A stretch of 33,667 bases of DNA from Chloroflexota bacterium (GTDB taxonomy: Bacteria > Chloroflexota > Anaerolineae > UBA3071). The stretch's first letter is position 1. Every line of letters begins with the position of its first letter. Shown piece after piece: positions 16,472 through 24,464 of the stretch. The notes below the pieces were generated by a model. That model made no database searches, was not told where the DNA came from, and saw nothing but the letters and a program-made list of their open reading frames with translations. The stretch covers positions 1 to 33,667 of the forward strand of contig JACNHM010000279.1 of the NCBI GenBank assembly GCA_014383605.1. The letters are read 5' to 3'. A program made the position numbers and the translations under genes.

Positions 16472-18714
16472 GGTGGGTCTCCCGTGCTGCCCGTATTGAC
16501 CTCCACCAGGAGCGGGCTGAGTGGTGGTAGCTCCACCGTGAAGCGGAGCCGGCCCTCTTCGATGCGAACATCGGCATTCCGCACTGAGTGAATGACCGAC
16601 ACGCCGACCTCGCCTGCTGCAATGTCGACCTTCCGGGTAACCGGCTCGTTGCCGAGATTGAACAAGACGAAGACGACAGCGCCTTGCTCGGGCAAGGCGT
16701 GAGCATGGATAAGCGGCTCGATTCCGGTGAAGCAGCCGCGCACAAAAAAGGCTTTCAGGCGCCGGTACGTGCCTACGGCCTGCTTCAACGCCTGGTACAG
16801 TGAGCTTGCCGGGTCCTTGACGCCGCCGATGCCGAGGTGCCGGCAGGTCGAGGCATACCACCAGAACGCCAGCATCCGATCATTGTCCTGCCCGCAGTGG
16901 ATGTGCAGGTAGAGCGGGATGTCGTAGGCCAGATTGTACTCGTAGAGCGACAACGCCTTGCCCGAGAGGAGATCCATGAAGGGATCCCACATGTACTCGA
17001 AGCCCCAGTTCTCATCGAAGGAATCGGGCAGGCCGTGCTGGAAATACAACGGGTGGAAATCCTGCATCCCGCCCGTCACCCGATCGTGCGCTTCGATCAG
17101 GACGTTCGGGTACCGGCGCTTGACCGCTTGAATGACCTTGAGGATCCCATCGGCATGCTCTTGCATCGTCAGCGGCACTTCGTGTCCGTGGCTGGGATCC
17201 CAACAGGCCGAGCCGCTCGGGCCGAGCCGCTTGATCGGCACCTGCGGTGGGACATAGCTGACGAAATCGAACATCAGGAACGTCACCCCCGCCTCGGCCA
17301 GCTTGAGCAGCCGTTCGGTCTTCATTTGCTGCCAGGCCGGCGACGCCGCGCAGATGCGACCGCCGCTATACAGGCCCGGCCAGACATCTATGCTGCCGTC
17401 CTGCTTGCGCCGGTAGATGCGCGGGTCCTCCTCCACCGATTTGGTGTGCATCATCAGGTGCAAGGACGTCTTCAGGCCATAGCGATCGCGCATCGTCCGG
17501 ACGAACTCCTCAAGCGACCCAAGTCGTGCTTCGTCCCAGATGCTGCTTCCCTCAAAGACGTCCCAGACCGGGTCGAAGTAGAAGGCCTCCGCGCCGATGT
17601 CCTGGGCGATAGCGGCTTCTGCGCAGAGCTCGGAAAGTTCCTGCAGCGGCGCGTTGTCGCCTCCGCGCCAGCCGAGGTTATACAGCTCGTTCCAGTGGAG
17701 CGGCGGATCGAAGTCGGGCGGGCAGCCATGTCCCTTTTCCAGCAGGAAACCCTTGTGTGTCTTGTAGCCTTCCTGCCAATCCCCTGTGACCGGGTAGATG
17801 CGGGTCACGCCAAACCCTAATATCGCGTCGCTGCCTATCTCGCCAGCCGCTTCCGGCACGGTGTTGTGCCGGCCGACGCCTGCAAAGCGGAAGCATACGT
17901 TCGCCCCACCGGCTATCTGCGAGTTGAACGTCTGATAGTAGTCGTCGGACCGCTTGCTCGGCGCCAGGACGAACTCGCCGTCGGCCAGGGAGAACTCCAT
18001 CTGCTCCCGGTTATACTTGGCGATGAGGTAACCGGAATCGCCATTCGTCCAAACCCACGCCTCGGCGCCGCGGCCCGGCAGTTGATCCCCGCTCCAGTTG
18101 CCGGGCACAAGATCGCTCATGCTGTACGACGACAGGCGGTGATCCACGATCTGCCCCCAGCGGCGCCGGTGCGGAACGGGCACGATGTACTGGCGGTCAG
18201 CGTCGTGGAGCCAGGATTGGCTGTCACGGTCGAAGATCGTCTTGCGAAAACCGAAGCGGATGTTCCGGACCTCATGGACATCCCGGCCGAAGCGATGGCG
18301 CAGGCGAATCTGCTCTTCGAACCAGGGCTCGGCATCGGGCAGGCGGAACACGTGCTCGAGTTCGATGTCCGTTGGCCCGAGCAGGCCGAAATCGAAGCGG
18401 CCGGTGAAGCGCACCTCCTTCCTGCCCTGAGGCAAGTCGGCGGCAGACCACTCGCGGAAGCGCACCCGGTTGGTGCTCACCACGTCACCGGCGGGCCCGC
18501 TCATCAGGTCTTTTCCGCCCGTGAACCCGGACTCGCCCGTGGGCACAAGCGCGAGGTCGTAGGCGTACGCCTCGTCGGCCAGGGGCACGTTGCGCTCGAT
18601 GTCGAGGAGATAGCCGGGATTGAGCCAGCCATCTACCCCCACTCGCAACAGCCAGCGCCGGTTTCTGATCTCGACAAACCCGTCCTGAGCCGAGACGGTG
18701 GTCACTTCAGCCAC
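16468..18714 (-). CDS. Large clan GH-D-like glycosidase of uncertain family
   Basis: A 748-residue protein with an N-terminal beta-sandwich half, a central TIM-barrel half and a short C-terminal beta domain, the plan of GH36-like alpha-glycosidases. Barrel strands are suggested by AFYFDPVWDVF, KTSLHLMMHTK, VTFLMFDFVSY, NVLIEAHDR and FDENWGFEYMWDP. By analogy D483 (FDFVSY) could be the nucleophile and D567 (SFDENW) the acid/base. I cannot confirm the pairing, and the sequence is clearly unlike the GH36 protein at 3341-5359. No signal peptide is seen, so it is probably intracellular. The start is GTG 18714 with GGAG 8 bases upstream. The downstream aldolase overlaps by ATGA. It could represent an uncharacterised glycosidase family. 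Confidence 0.65.
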   Translation of the reverse strand: MAEVTTVSAQDGFVEIRNRRWLLRVGVDGWLNPGYLLDIERNVPLADEAYAYDLALVPTGESGFTGGKDLMSGPAGDVVSTNRVRFREWSAADLPQGRKEVRFTGRFDFGLLGPTDIELEHVFRLPDAEPWFEEQIRLRHRFGRDVHEVRNIRFGFRKTIFDRDSQSWLHDADRQYIVPVPHRRRWGQIVDHRLSSYSMSDLVPGNWSGDQLPGRGAEAWVWTNGDSGYLIAKYNREQMEFSLADGEFVLAPSKRSDDYYQTFNSQIAGGANVCFRFAGVGRHNTVPEAAGEIGSDAILGFGVTRIYPVTGDWQEGYKTHKGFLLEKGHGCPPDFDPPLHWNELYNLGWRGGDNAPLQELSELCAEAAIAQDIGAEAFYFDPVWDVFEGSSIWDEARLGSLEEFVRTMRDRYGLKTSLHLMMHTKSVEEDPRIYRRKQDGSIDVWPGLYSGGRICAASPAWQQMKTERLLKLAEAGVTFLMFDFVSYVPPQVPIKRLGPSGSACWDPSHGHEVPLTMQEHADGILKVIQAVKRRYPNVLIEAHDRVTGGMQDFHPLYFQHGLPDSFDENWGFEYMWDPFMDLLSGKALSLYEYNLAYDIPLYLHIHCGQDNDRMLAFWWYASTCRHLGIGGVKDPASSLYQALKQAVGTYRRLKAFFVRGCFTGIEPLIHAHALPEQGAVVFVLFNLGNEPVTRKVDIAAGEVGVSVIHSVRNADVRIEEGRLRFTVELPPLSPLLVEVNTGSTGDPP

Positions 18715-18747
18715 ACCTTTTTCTCCAGTCTACCAACTTCCCACCCT

Positions 18748-19887
18748 CTACAGCACCAGCGGATACCGCCCGGCTACCTTCGCCTCGTCGAGCATCACTA
18801 TGACGTTTTCCAGTGGCACGTCGGGCTGGATGCAATGCACCGAGGCCAGGATGTAGCCGCCGCCCGGCCCCAGGTCCTTGATGCGGCGGCGCACTTCGGC
18901 GCGCACGTCGTCGGGGGTTCCGTAGGGCAACACCCACCCCGTATCGATCGCGCCACAGAAGGAGAGCCGATCGCCGAACTCCCGCTTCAGGCGCGCCGTG
19001 TTGCCCATGTCGCCGGCGTTCACCTGCACCGGGTTCAGCAGGTCTACGCCGATCTCGATCAAGTCCCCGATCAGCGGGTAGATGTTGCCATCGGAGTGGT
19101 AGAAAACCTTGGCCTTGGTCCGCGACGTGATTTCGCTCATCAGCTCGACGTGAAACGGCTTGATCATCCGCCGGTACATCTTCGGGGAGATGAGCGTGGC
19201 GGTCTGGGTGCCAAGATCATCCCCGGTGATCAAGACATCGGTGTAGTCGCCGCACGCTTCGAGAAGCTTGATCACGCTGGCCTTTTGCAGATCGGTGATC
19301 TTGCGCATCAAAGCCAAGGCGAAGTCAGGGTTGGCGGCCAGGTCCAGCAACCAGTTCTCCACACCCCGCAAGACGTACGCCTGCTCGAATGGCGAGACCC
19401 CACTCATCATCACCACCGCGTAGCCCGCGTCCTGGATGGCCTTGGCTTGCTCCCGAAGCCCCACAAACCGGCTGGGGTGCGCAAGGTCCGGCCACGGATA
19501 GGTGTCCAGATCTTCGATGGTGGCGGTGTAGATGGGTGAATCCACGACCTCGTAGTAGATCGCGCCGAGCCGGCGTTCCCAGAGGCAGCCCCAGCCGTCC
19601 ACGTAGGCGTCTGCCGAGATATCGCGGGCCAGCGGCGCAGGTGCAGGTCCGGGCAGCATCGGCCGGCCATCCGATCCTGACCAGGCAAGGGCCTCTTCGT
19701 CCATCAGGACGTACTGCAGGCCACGCCAGAAAACCGTCGTCTGGCGCGTGATGCCCAGATAGGCCTTGAGCTTCTCGTAGGCCGGCGCCAGCATGGTCGT
19801 TGCGCCGGAGGTGCCGAAGAAAATCGGCACGCGGTCGGGTTCTTCATGATTGAGTGCGCAGAGAACGCGTTCTCTCGAAGTCAACAT
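18748..19887 (-). CDS. URO-D fold protein 3 (methyltransferase-like)
   Basis: A 379-residue URO-D-fold protein opening with the typical LTSRERVLCALNHEEPDRVP. It has DTYPWPD, ITGDDLGTQT, a barrel motif FYHSDGN (H264-S-D266) and SFCGAID. As in protein 1, the Cys of the MtaA-type His-x-Cys motif is Asp. Length is above HemE (about 350) but normal for the methyltransferase-like branch. I chose ATG 19887, preceded by GGGAG and within 15 bases of the E2 stop; an earlier in-frame codon at 19917 would run into the E2 gene. The position between the E2 gene and a glycosidase, with no heme genes, argues for a catabolic role. The actual reaction is unknown. Confidence 0.82.
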   Translation of the reverse strand: MLTSRERVLCALNHEEPDRVPIFFGTSGATTMLAPAYEKLKAYLGITRQTTVFWRGLQYVLMDEEALAWSGSDGRPMLPGPAPAPLARDISADAYVDGWGCLWERRLGAIYYEVVDSPIYTATIEDLDTYPWPDLAHPSRFVGLREQAKAIQDAGYAVVMMSGVSPFEQAYVLRGVENWLLDLAANPDFALALMRKITDLQKASVIKLLEACGDYTDVLITGDDLGTQTATLISPKMYRRMIKPFHVELMSEITSRTKAKVFYHSDGNIYPLIGDLIEIGVDLLNPVQVNAGDMGNTARLKREFGDRLSFCGAIDTGWVLPYGTPDDVRAEVRRRIKDLGPGGGYILASVHCIQPDVPLENVIVMLDEAKVAGRYPLVL

Positions 19888-19901
19888 CCCTTCATCTCCC
19901 G

Positions 19902-20642
19902 CTACCCCACCAGCCACAGATACGGTCTCTCGACGTACTGCTTCACCCGTTGCAGGAAGCGCGCGGCCGGGGCGCCGTCCACCAGGCGGTGATCGAACGT
20001 CAGGCTGAGGAACATCATGTGCCGGATGGCGATCCGCTCAACCTCCGCGTCCACGACGACCTGCTTGGGCACGATCCGCCCGACGCCCAGGATGGCGCAC
20101 TCCGGCAGGTTGATGATTGGCGTGAACGCGTCGATCTCGTACATGCCCAGGTTGGTGATGGTGAAGGTGCCGCCGTGCAAGTCGTCAAGGGAGATACGGC
20201 CAGTTTGGGCCTTCTCGATCAACGCAGCCGTTTCGCGGGCGATCTGGCGCAGCGACTTCGATTGCACGTCGCGCAGCACCGGCACCAGCAGCCCCCGATC
20301 GGTGTCGACCGCGACGCCGATGTTAACGGTCGCCGACTGGACAATGGTATCGCCGTCGAACCGGGCGTTGACCATCGGGTGTTCCAACAGGGCCTGCGCC
20401 GTCAGCTTTGCCAGAAGGTCGTTGTAAGAAGGCACCGGCTGGCTGCCATCCTCTTTCAGTTGATTGCGCAGCCGCACCAGTTCGGTCGCATCGGCCTCGG
20501 TAGTCAGCGTCACAGCAGCGGTCGTATGGGCACTGGCCGCCATCCGCTCGGCGATGAGCCGACGGATCTGGGTCAAGGGAACCTCGGAGACCGCCGGCGC
20601 AACCGCCGGAGCCGGGGCCCCCCCCCTCGCTGCGGCTGCCTT
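19902..20642 (-). CDS. 2-oxoacid dehydrogenase E2, catalytic-domain part (3' piece of a frameshifted gene)
   Basis: This frame encodes the acyltransferase core of a dihydrolipoamide acyltransferase. TQIRRLIAERMAASAHTTAAVTLTTE begins the core (shown here in two readable halves: IAERMAASAHTT and AAVTLTTEADATEL), followed by VPSYNDLLAKL, GVAVDTDRGLLVPVL, TITNLGMYEID and the active-site FDHRLVDG, with His at 19989-19991 and Asp at 19977-19979. It has no start of its own: the first candidate codon is TTG at 20576, inside the conserved region. The frame differs by one from the lipoyl part at 20643-21468. With that part it makes a complete E2 whose product would transfer the acyl group to CoA. As assembled, only a truncated protein can form. 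Confidence 0.8.
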   Translation of the reverse strand, partial: KAAAARGGAPAPAVAPAVSEVPLTQIRRLIAERMAASAHTTAAVTLTTEADATELVRLRNQLKEDGSQPVPSYNDLLAKLTAQALLEHPMVNARFDGDTIVQSATVNIGVAVDTDRGLLVPVLRDVQSKSLRQIARETAALIEKAQTGRISLDDLHGGTFTITNLGMYEIDAFTPIINLPECAILGVGRIVPKQVVVDAEVERIAIRHMMFLSLTFDHRLVDGAPAARFLQRVKQYVERPYLWLVG

Positions 20643-21468
20643 CCTCTTTCAGTTGCTTGCGCACCCGGACGAACTCGGTGGCATCGGCCTCGGTAGTCAG
20701 GGTCACAGCAGCGGTGGTAGGGGCCCGGCCCCCCATCCGCCCGGCGATGAGCCGACGGATCTGGGTCAAGGAAACCTCGGTGACCGGCGGCGAAACCGCC
20801 GGTGCAGGGGCCGCTTCCCTGGCTGCGGCCTCCACATCGGCACGCATGATGCGCTTGCCAGGGGCCTGTGCCGCAAGTCGCTCCACATCAACCTCCAGCT
20901 CTTCGGCCAACCGACGGGCCAGCGGGCTGATCCGCGCCACTGTCGGCGCAGCCGCCCGCGCCGCAGCCGCCTGTCGGACATCGCGCTCGACGATCCGCCC
21001 CGTGCGGCCGCTGCCTTTGAGGCCAGTCCAGTCTACACCTAGCTCGCGGGCAACGCGTCTGGCGCGCGGGCTGATGGTTGGTCCGCCCACCAACTGGCTA
21101 GCCGGCTGGATATCGGCGGCCGCCGGCAGCCTGGTCGATTCGATAGCTTGTTGATCTGCTGGCTCGCTCAGTGGCTTGTCCACCACCATCGGACCAGTCT
21201 CGGCAGCAAACGGTGCCCCTTCTCCCTCTGCGAGCAGGTAACCCAGCAGCGTGCCGACCGGCACTTCCTTGCCCGGCGGGGGCGATTCGGGCGGGATGCG
21301 GAGGATGCCGCTTTCCAGCGCCTCGACCTCCTGCGTGGCCTTATCTCCCTCGACGGTGAAGAGAATCTCGCCGGCTTCCACACGCTCGCCATCCTGCTTC
21401 AGCCACTCGCCCAGACTGCCCGTTTCCATGTTCCAGCCGAGGCGTGGCATGACCACTTCAAACGCCAT
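20323..21468 (-). CDS. 2-oxoacid dehydrogenase E2, lipoyl and subunit-binding part (5' piece of a frameshifted gene)
   Basis: ATG 21468 follows AGGAGG by 5 bases. The protein has one lipoyl domain (lipoylated K43 in EGDKATQ, residues 1-80), then two peripheral subunit-binding domains, about 131-168 (ISPRARRVARELGVD, GRIVERDV) and 180-215 (ISPLARRLAEELEVD, GKRIMRADV). It then begins the catalytic domain at 233. After about residue 278 (KQLKEEGS) the frame is lost and the tail to 20323 is low-complexity nonsense (EGGGPGSGG). The true catalytic domain continues in another frame at 19902-20642. Two subunit-binding domains in tandem are unusual. The E1 gene lies just upstream, so E1 and E2 form one complex; no E3 gene is in view. 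Confidence 0.8.
   Translation of the reverse strand: MAFEVVMPRLGWNMETGSLGEWLKQDGERVEAGEILFTVEGDKATQEVEALESGILRIPPESPPPGKEVPVGTLLGYLLAEGEGAPFAAETGPMVVDKPLSEPADQQAIESTRLPAAADIQPASQLVGGPTISPRARRVARELGVDWTGLKGSGRTGRIVERDVRQAAAARAAAPTVARISPLARRLAEELEVDVERLAAQAPGKRIMRADVEAAAREAAPAPAVSPPVTEVSLTQIRRLIAGRMGGRAPTTAAVTLTTEADATEFVRVRKQLKEEGSRSEGGGPGSGGCAGGLRGSLDPDPSAHRRADGGQCPYDRCCDADYRGRCDRTGAAAQSTERGWQPAGAFLQRPSGKADGAGPVGTPDGQRPVRRRYHCPVGDR
20450..20835. repeat. Imperfect 193-bp tandem duplication inside the E2 gene
   Basis: Copy A (20450-20642) and copy B (20643-20835) align end to end without gaps, with about 27 mismatches by eye (roughly 86 % identity). Each encodes the linker plus the first part of the acyltransferase core. 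The period of 193 is not a multiple of three, so the duplication itself causes the frameshift. Copy A, joined to the catalytic half, has the family consensus (IAERMAASAHTT). Copy B, joined to the lipoyl half, is degraded (IAGRMGGRAPTT). This pattern could be an old duplication or two strain variants joined at overlapping contig ends. Confidence 0.85.
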
Positions 21469-21473
21469 GTTGT

Positions 21474-21479
21474 CCTCCT
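21474..21479 (-). promoter_or_regulatory. Consensus ribosome binding site of the E2 gene
   Basis: AGGAGG lies 5 bases before ATG 21468, a near-perfect anti-Shine-Dalgarno match located in the 15-base gap after the E1 stop. It fixes the E2 start and shows E2 was built for efficient independent initiation. Confidence 0.75.
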
Positions 21480-21483
21480 GCCG

Positions 21484-23478
21484 TCACTCCGCCAGCAGCT
21501 CACGTGCGGCCTGGACGATGCTTTTCACGGTTGGCACCATCGGCTCGTAGAGCGCCGGGCTATAGGGCGCGGGCGCGAAGAGACCGTTCACGCGGCGCAC
21601 CGGCGCGTCCAGGTCATCGAAGGCGCGCTCCATCACCTGCGTGGCAATCTCCGCACCGACGCCGCACGGTGCGAAGTCCTCGTCCACCACCAGCAGGCGA
21701 CCGGTCTTGTGCACCGACGCCAGGATAGTGCCGATATCCAGCGGCGCCAAGGTGCGCGGGTCAAGCACCTCCGCCGAGATGCCCTCCGCCGTCAGCAACT
21801 CGGCGGCGTCCAGCGCCTGCTGTACTGTGAAGCCAACGCCGACGACAGTCAAATCGGTGCCCGCACGGCGGATGGCTGCCTGCCCGAACGGGATCAGGTA
21901 CTCACCGTCCGGGACGGGGCCCTTGAGCGCCAGCAGGTTCTTGTGTTCCAGAAACAGCACAGGGTCGTCGGAACGGAGGGCGGTCTTCAGCAGTCCTTTG
22001 GCGTCGGCCGGGGTGGATGGCATCACCACCCGGAAGCCAGGGATGTGCATGAAGAGCGGGTAGTAATTGCCGGAGTGGTGCGCGGCGTTGGACGGCGCCA
22101 CGCCGACACAGCCGCGCACGACGATGGGCATCTTGAGCCGACCAGAGCTCATCCACTGCAGCTTGCACATGTGATTGAACATATCGCCGAACGCGTCGGT
22201 CAGGAAGTCAATGAACATGAAATCCACGACTGGCCGTGTGCCGGTCGCTGCAGCGCCCGTGCACAGGTTGGTGAACCCACGCTCGCTGATCGGTGTGTCG
22301 CGCAGCCGCTCTTCCCCATAGAGATCGTACAGGCCGACGGTCGTGTTGAAGTTGCCACCGCGCGGCCCTACTCCTTCGCCGACGACGAAGATCCGGGCAT
22401 CGCGGGCCATTTCCTCAGCCAGACCCTGGCGCGCAGCTTCGACGAAGGTCATCTCGCGCCCGGCCGTGCCAGGCACTTCCGGTGTATCCAGGTCGCGAAC
22501 CTCGCTATACACGTGAGCGGTCACTGTTGCCGGATCTGGCATGGGACTGGCTTCGGCGAACTTGGTAGCCTCCTCTGCCTCTGCCTTGGTCTCAGCGTCG
22601 ATCGCCTCCAACTCGGCCTCAGTCGCACTACCACCCGCCAGCAGTCTCTCGCGGAAGAGCCGGATCGGATCTCGCTCCTTCCAAGCGGTCATTTCCTCCC
22701 GCGTACGGTACCCGGTGTCGCGCATGCCTTCGGCATGGGCACGGGTGCGGTAGGTGCGGCACTCGATCAATGTGGGACCGCCGCCGCTTCGGGCGCGTTT
22801 CACGGCCTCGCTCGCAGCCTGGTGGACAGCCAAGACATCATTGCCGTCCACTGCGATACCGGGCAGCCCGTAGGCAGCTCCCCGCGAGGCGACATCGGGG
22901 TTTGCCGTTGCCTTTTCGAAAGCTACCTCGGTAGCGTACAGGTTGTTCTCACAGACGAAGACTACCGGTAGCTTCCAGGCGGCTGCCAGGTTGATCCCTT
23001 CGTGGAAGGCGCCGTTATTAACTGCGCCGTCCCCGAAGAAGGCCACGCTCACCTGACCGGTCTTGAGCAGCATGGCAGAATACCCGCCGCCGGCTGCCAG
23101 GGTGATAGACGGACCGACGATGCCGCTGGAGCCCATGAAGCCGACTTCGGGCTTGAACAGGTGCATGGAGCCTCCGCGGCCGCCCGAGCAGCCGGTTGCC
23201 CGACCCATCACCTCGGCGATCAGCTCGGCTGGCGTCACGCCCTTGGCCAGCGCGTGGCCATGGCCGCGGTGAGTGCTGAACACCATGTCATTTGGCCGCA
23301 GGTGTGCGCACACCCCGGTAGCGACAGCCTCTTCACCCGTGTACGTATGGCAGCCGCCATAGATCTTGCCTGCCGCATAGAGTCTCACCAGCTGCTGTTC
23401 GCAGTGCCTGATCACCAACATCTGGCGATACAGAGCGAGGAGTTGATCCTTGCTCAATCCTACTTCTTTGTCTGCCAT
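21484..23478 (-). CDS. 2-oxoacid dehydrogenase E1, alpha and beta subunits fused
   Basis: A 664-residue thiamine-diphosphate enzyme in which the alpha subunit (about 1-325) and beta subunit (about 340-664) are one chain. The TPP motif is GDG at 149-151 followed by CENN at 177-180. The alpha part also has MLVIRHCEQQL, STHRGHGH and GGSMHLF. The beta part has EGVGPRGG, ISERGFTNLCTGAAATG, DPVLFLEHKNLLAL and VLDPRTLAPLD. Sequence style is closest to acetoin/pyruvate/branched-chain E1. It would decarboxylate a 2-oxoacid and pass the acyl group to the E2 lipoyl arm. A weak GGGGGA site precedes ATG 23478. The aldolases around make pyruvate, so pyruvate is a reasonable substrate, but this is inference. 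Confidence 0.88.
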   Translation of the reverse strand: MADKEVGLSKDQLLALYRQMLVIRHCEQQLVRLYAAGKIYGGCHTYTGEEAVATGVCAHLRPNDMVFSTHRGHGHALAKGVTPAELIAEVMGRATGCSGGRGGSMHLFKPEVGFMGSSGIVGPSITLAAGGGYSAMLLKTGQVSVAFFGDGAVNNGAFHEGINLAAAWKLPVVFVCENNLYATEVAFEKATANPDVASRGAAYGLPGIAVDGNDVLAVHQAASEAVKRARSGGGPTLIECRTYRTRAHAEGMRDTGYRTREEMTAWKERDPIRLFRERLLAGGSATEAELEAIDAETKAEAEEATKFAEASPMPDPATVTAHVYSEVRDLDTPEVPGTAGREMTFVEAARQGLAEEMARDARIFVVGEGVGPRGGNFNTTVGLYDLYGEERLRDTPISERGFTNLCTGAAATGTRPVVDFMFIDFLTDAFGDMFNHMCKLQWMSSGRLKMPIVVRGCVGVAPSNAAHHSGNYYPLFMHIPGFRVVMPSTPADAKGLLKTALRSDDPVLFLEHKNLLALKGPVPDGEYLIPFGQAAIRRAGTDLTVVGVGFTVQQALDAAELLTAEGISAEVLDPRTLAPLDIGTILASVHKTGRLLVVDEDFAPCGVGAEIATQVMERAFDDLDAPVRRVNGLFAPAPYSPALYEPMVPTVKSIVQAARELLAE

Positions 23479-23515
23479 CTAAACAGTCCCCCAATCCGCA
23501 CCATGACCAAGAAGC

Positions 23516-24328
23516 TCACGAGGGCATCCCAGGGTGTGAGCCTCCGGCGTTCTTCGCCAGGTTGCCTCCGTCCAGCGGTATCAGGACGCCAGTGATCCAA
23601 GCGGAGGCGTCAGAAGCGAGAAAAATCGCCACTCCCTTGATATCATCGGACTCACCCAGGTGGCCCATCGGGATGCCTCGCAAGAAAATGCTCTTCAAAT
23701 GAAGGTCATCGCGCATGCGTTCCAGCAGGCGGTTTTTCGGGCTGGGTATCTGGGCTGGCAGGATGGCGTTGACGCGTACCCCGCGCCCGCTCCATTCCGT
23801 GCTCAGCTCGCGGGTCATCTGAACCACAGCACCCATCGCCATGCTGTAGGCGATGTGGCCGCGCCCCAACGCCGAGACACTGGCAATCGAACCAATGTTG
23901 ATGATGCTCCCCCTACCCACCGCCAACATGCGCCTCCCTGCCTCTTGGCAACAGCAGAAGCGTCCAACCACCAGCGCCTGCAGGGTTCTCCAGACATCCT
24001 CCAGGGTAATCTCCTCCGGCTTGCCGGCCACCCCTGGTCCAGCCACATTGGCAAGGATATCGATTCTCCCGTATGCGCGGTCCAACTCGGCGAACATGGC
24101 GCGGATCTGCTCGGGATCCGACACATCGCAGACCAGCGTCACCGCACGCCGCCCAAGCTTTTCGATCTCCTTAACCGTCTTCTGCATGCCTTCGACGTCG
24201 GTGCGGATCGGCAGCATTAAGTCGGCGCCAGCCTCCGCGAAGCCAATGGCCATGGCGCGCCCCAGACCGCTGGCTGCTCCGGACACCAGAGCCACCCGGT
24301 CACTGAGGTCAAACAGGGGATGAGTCAT
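23516..24328 (-). CDS. SDR family protein lacking the catalytic lysine
   Basis: A 270-residue classical-length SDR. SGAASGLG (16-23) is the NAD-binding motif, NVAG (94-97) replaces NNAG, S147 lies in NIGSIAS, and Y161 is in AYSMAMGAV. The usual YxxxK is YxxxM: residue 165 is Met (codon ATG where AAG would give Lys). Without the lysine, normal dehydrogenase activity is doubtful. Either one point mutation has inactivated it, or it belongs to a non-catalytic or divergent subgroup. RGGNL-type C-terminal features are otherwise present (ITGVLIPLDGGNL). GGAGG stands upstream of ATG 24328. It is the last gene before an inverted-repeat element and is 38 bases upstream of E1. Confidence 0.82.
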   Translation of the reverse strand: MTHPLFDLSDRVALVSGAASGLGRAMAIGFAEAGADLMLPIRTDVEGMQKTVKEIEKLGRRAVTLVCDVSDPEQIRAMFAELDRAYGRIDILANVAGPGVAGKPEEITLEDVWRTLQALVVGRFCCCQEAGRRMLAVGRGSIINIGSIASVSALGRGHIAYSMAMGAVVQMTRELSTEWSGRGVRVNAILPAQIPSPKNRLLERMRDDLHLKSIFLRGIPMGHLGESDDIKGVAIFLASDASAWITGVLIPLDGGNLAKNAGGSHPGMPS

Positions 24329-24355
24329 AGTTCATATTCCTCCTTAGTCTATTCT

Positions 24356-24430
24356 GACACGGATGCAATTGGATTGCTATGGCGATCAGCCATAATAATC
24401 AGCGTTCATCCGTGGGAATCCGCGTCCTAT
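24356..24430. repeat. Intergenic inverted-repeat element (CACGGATG / CATCCGTG type)
   Basis: CACGGATG at 24358-24365 and CATCCGTG at 24407-24414 form an inverted repeat around an AT-richer loop. The right side continues as GGAATCCGCGTCC. The phrase CAGCGTTCATCCGTG...AATCCGCGTCC resembles a short repeat I recognise from intergenic regions of many environmental bacteria. It fills most of the 136-base gap between the corrinoid gene and the SDR. No coding potential. Confidence 0.6.
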
Positions 24431-24464
24431 CTGCTGTAATTTCTAAAAGCGTCCGGTAGTGAAA

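Noticed and set aside
17866..19539. A 557-codon plus-strand open frame
   Set aside because: It lies antisense to the GH-D-like glycosidase and URO-D protein 3, both with clear family motifs. Its residue composition (Arg, His, Val, Gln rich) is typical of GC-rich shadow frames, with no domain or ribosome binding site.
20618..20626. Run of nine C bases in copy A of the E2 duplication as the cause of the frameshift
   Set aside because: The two copies align without gaps across this run, so the frame change comes from the 193-base period and not from a homopolymer length error.
21148..22971. A 607-codon plus-strand open frame
   Set aside because: Antisense shadow of the E1 fusion and the E2 lipoyl region; no recognisable motif and the opposite strand is securely coding.
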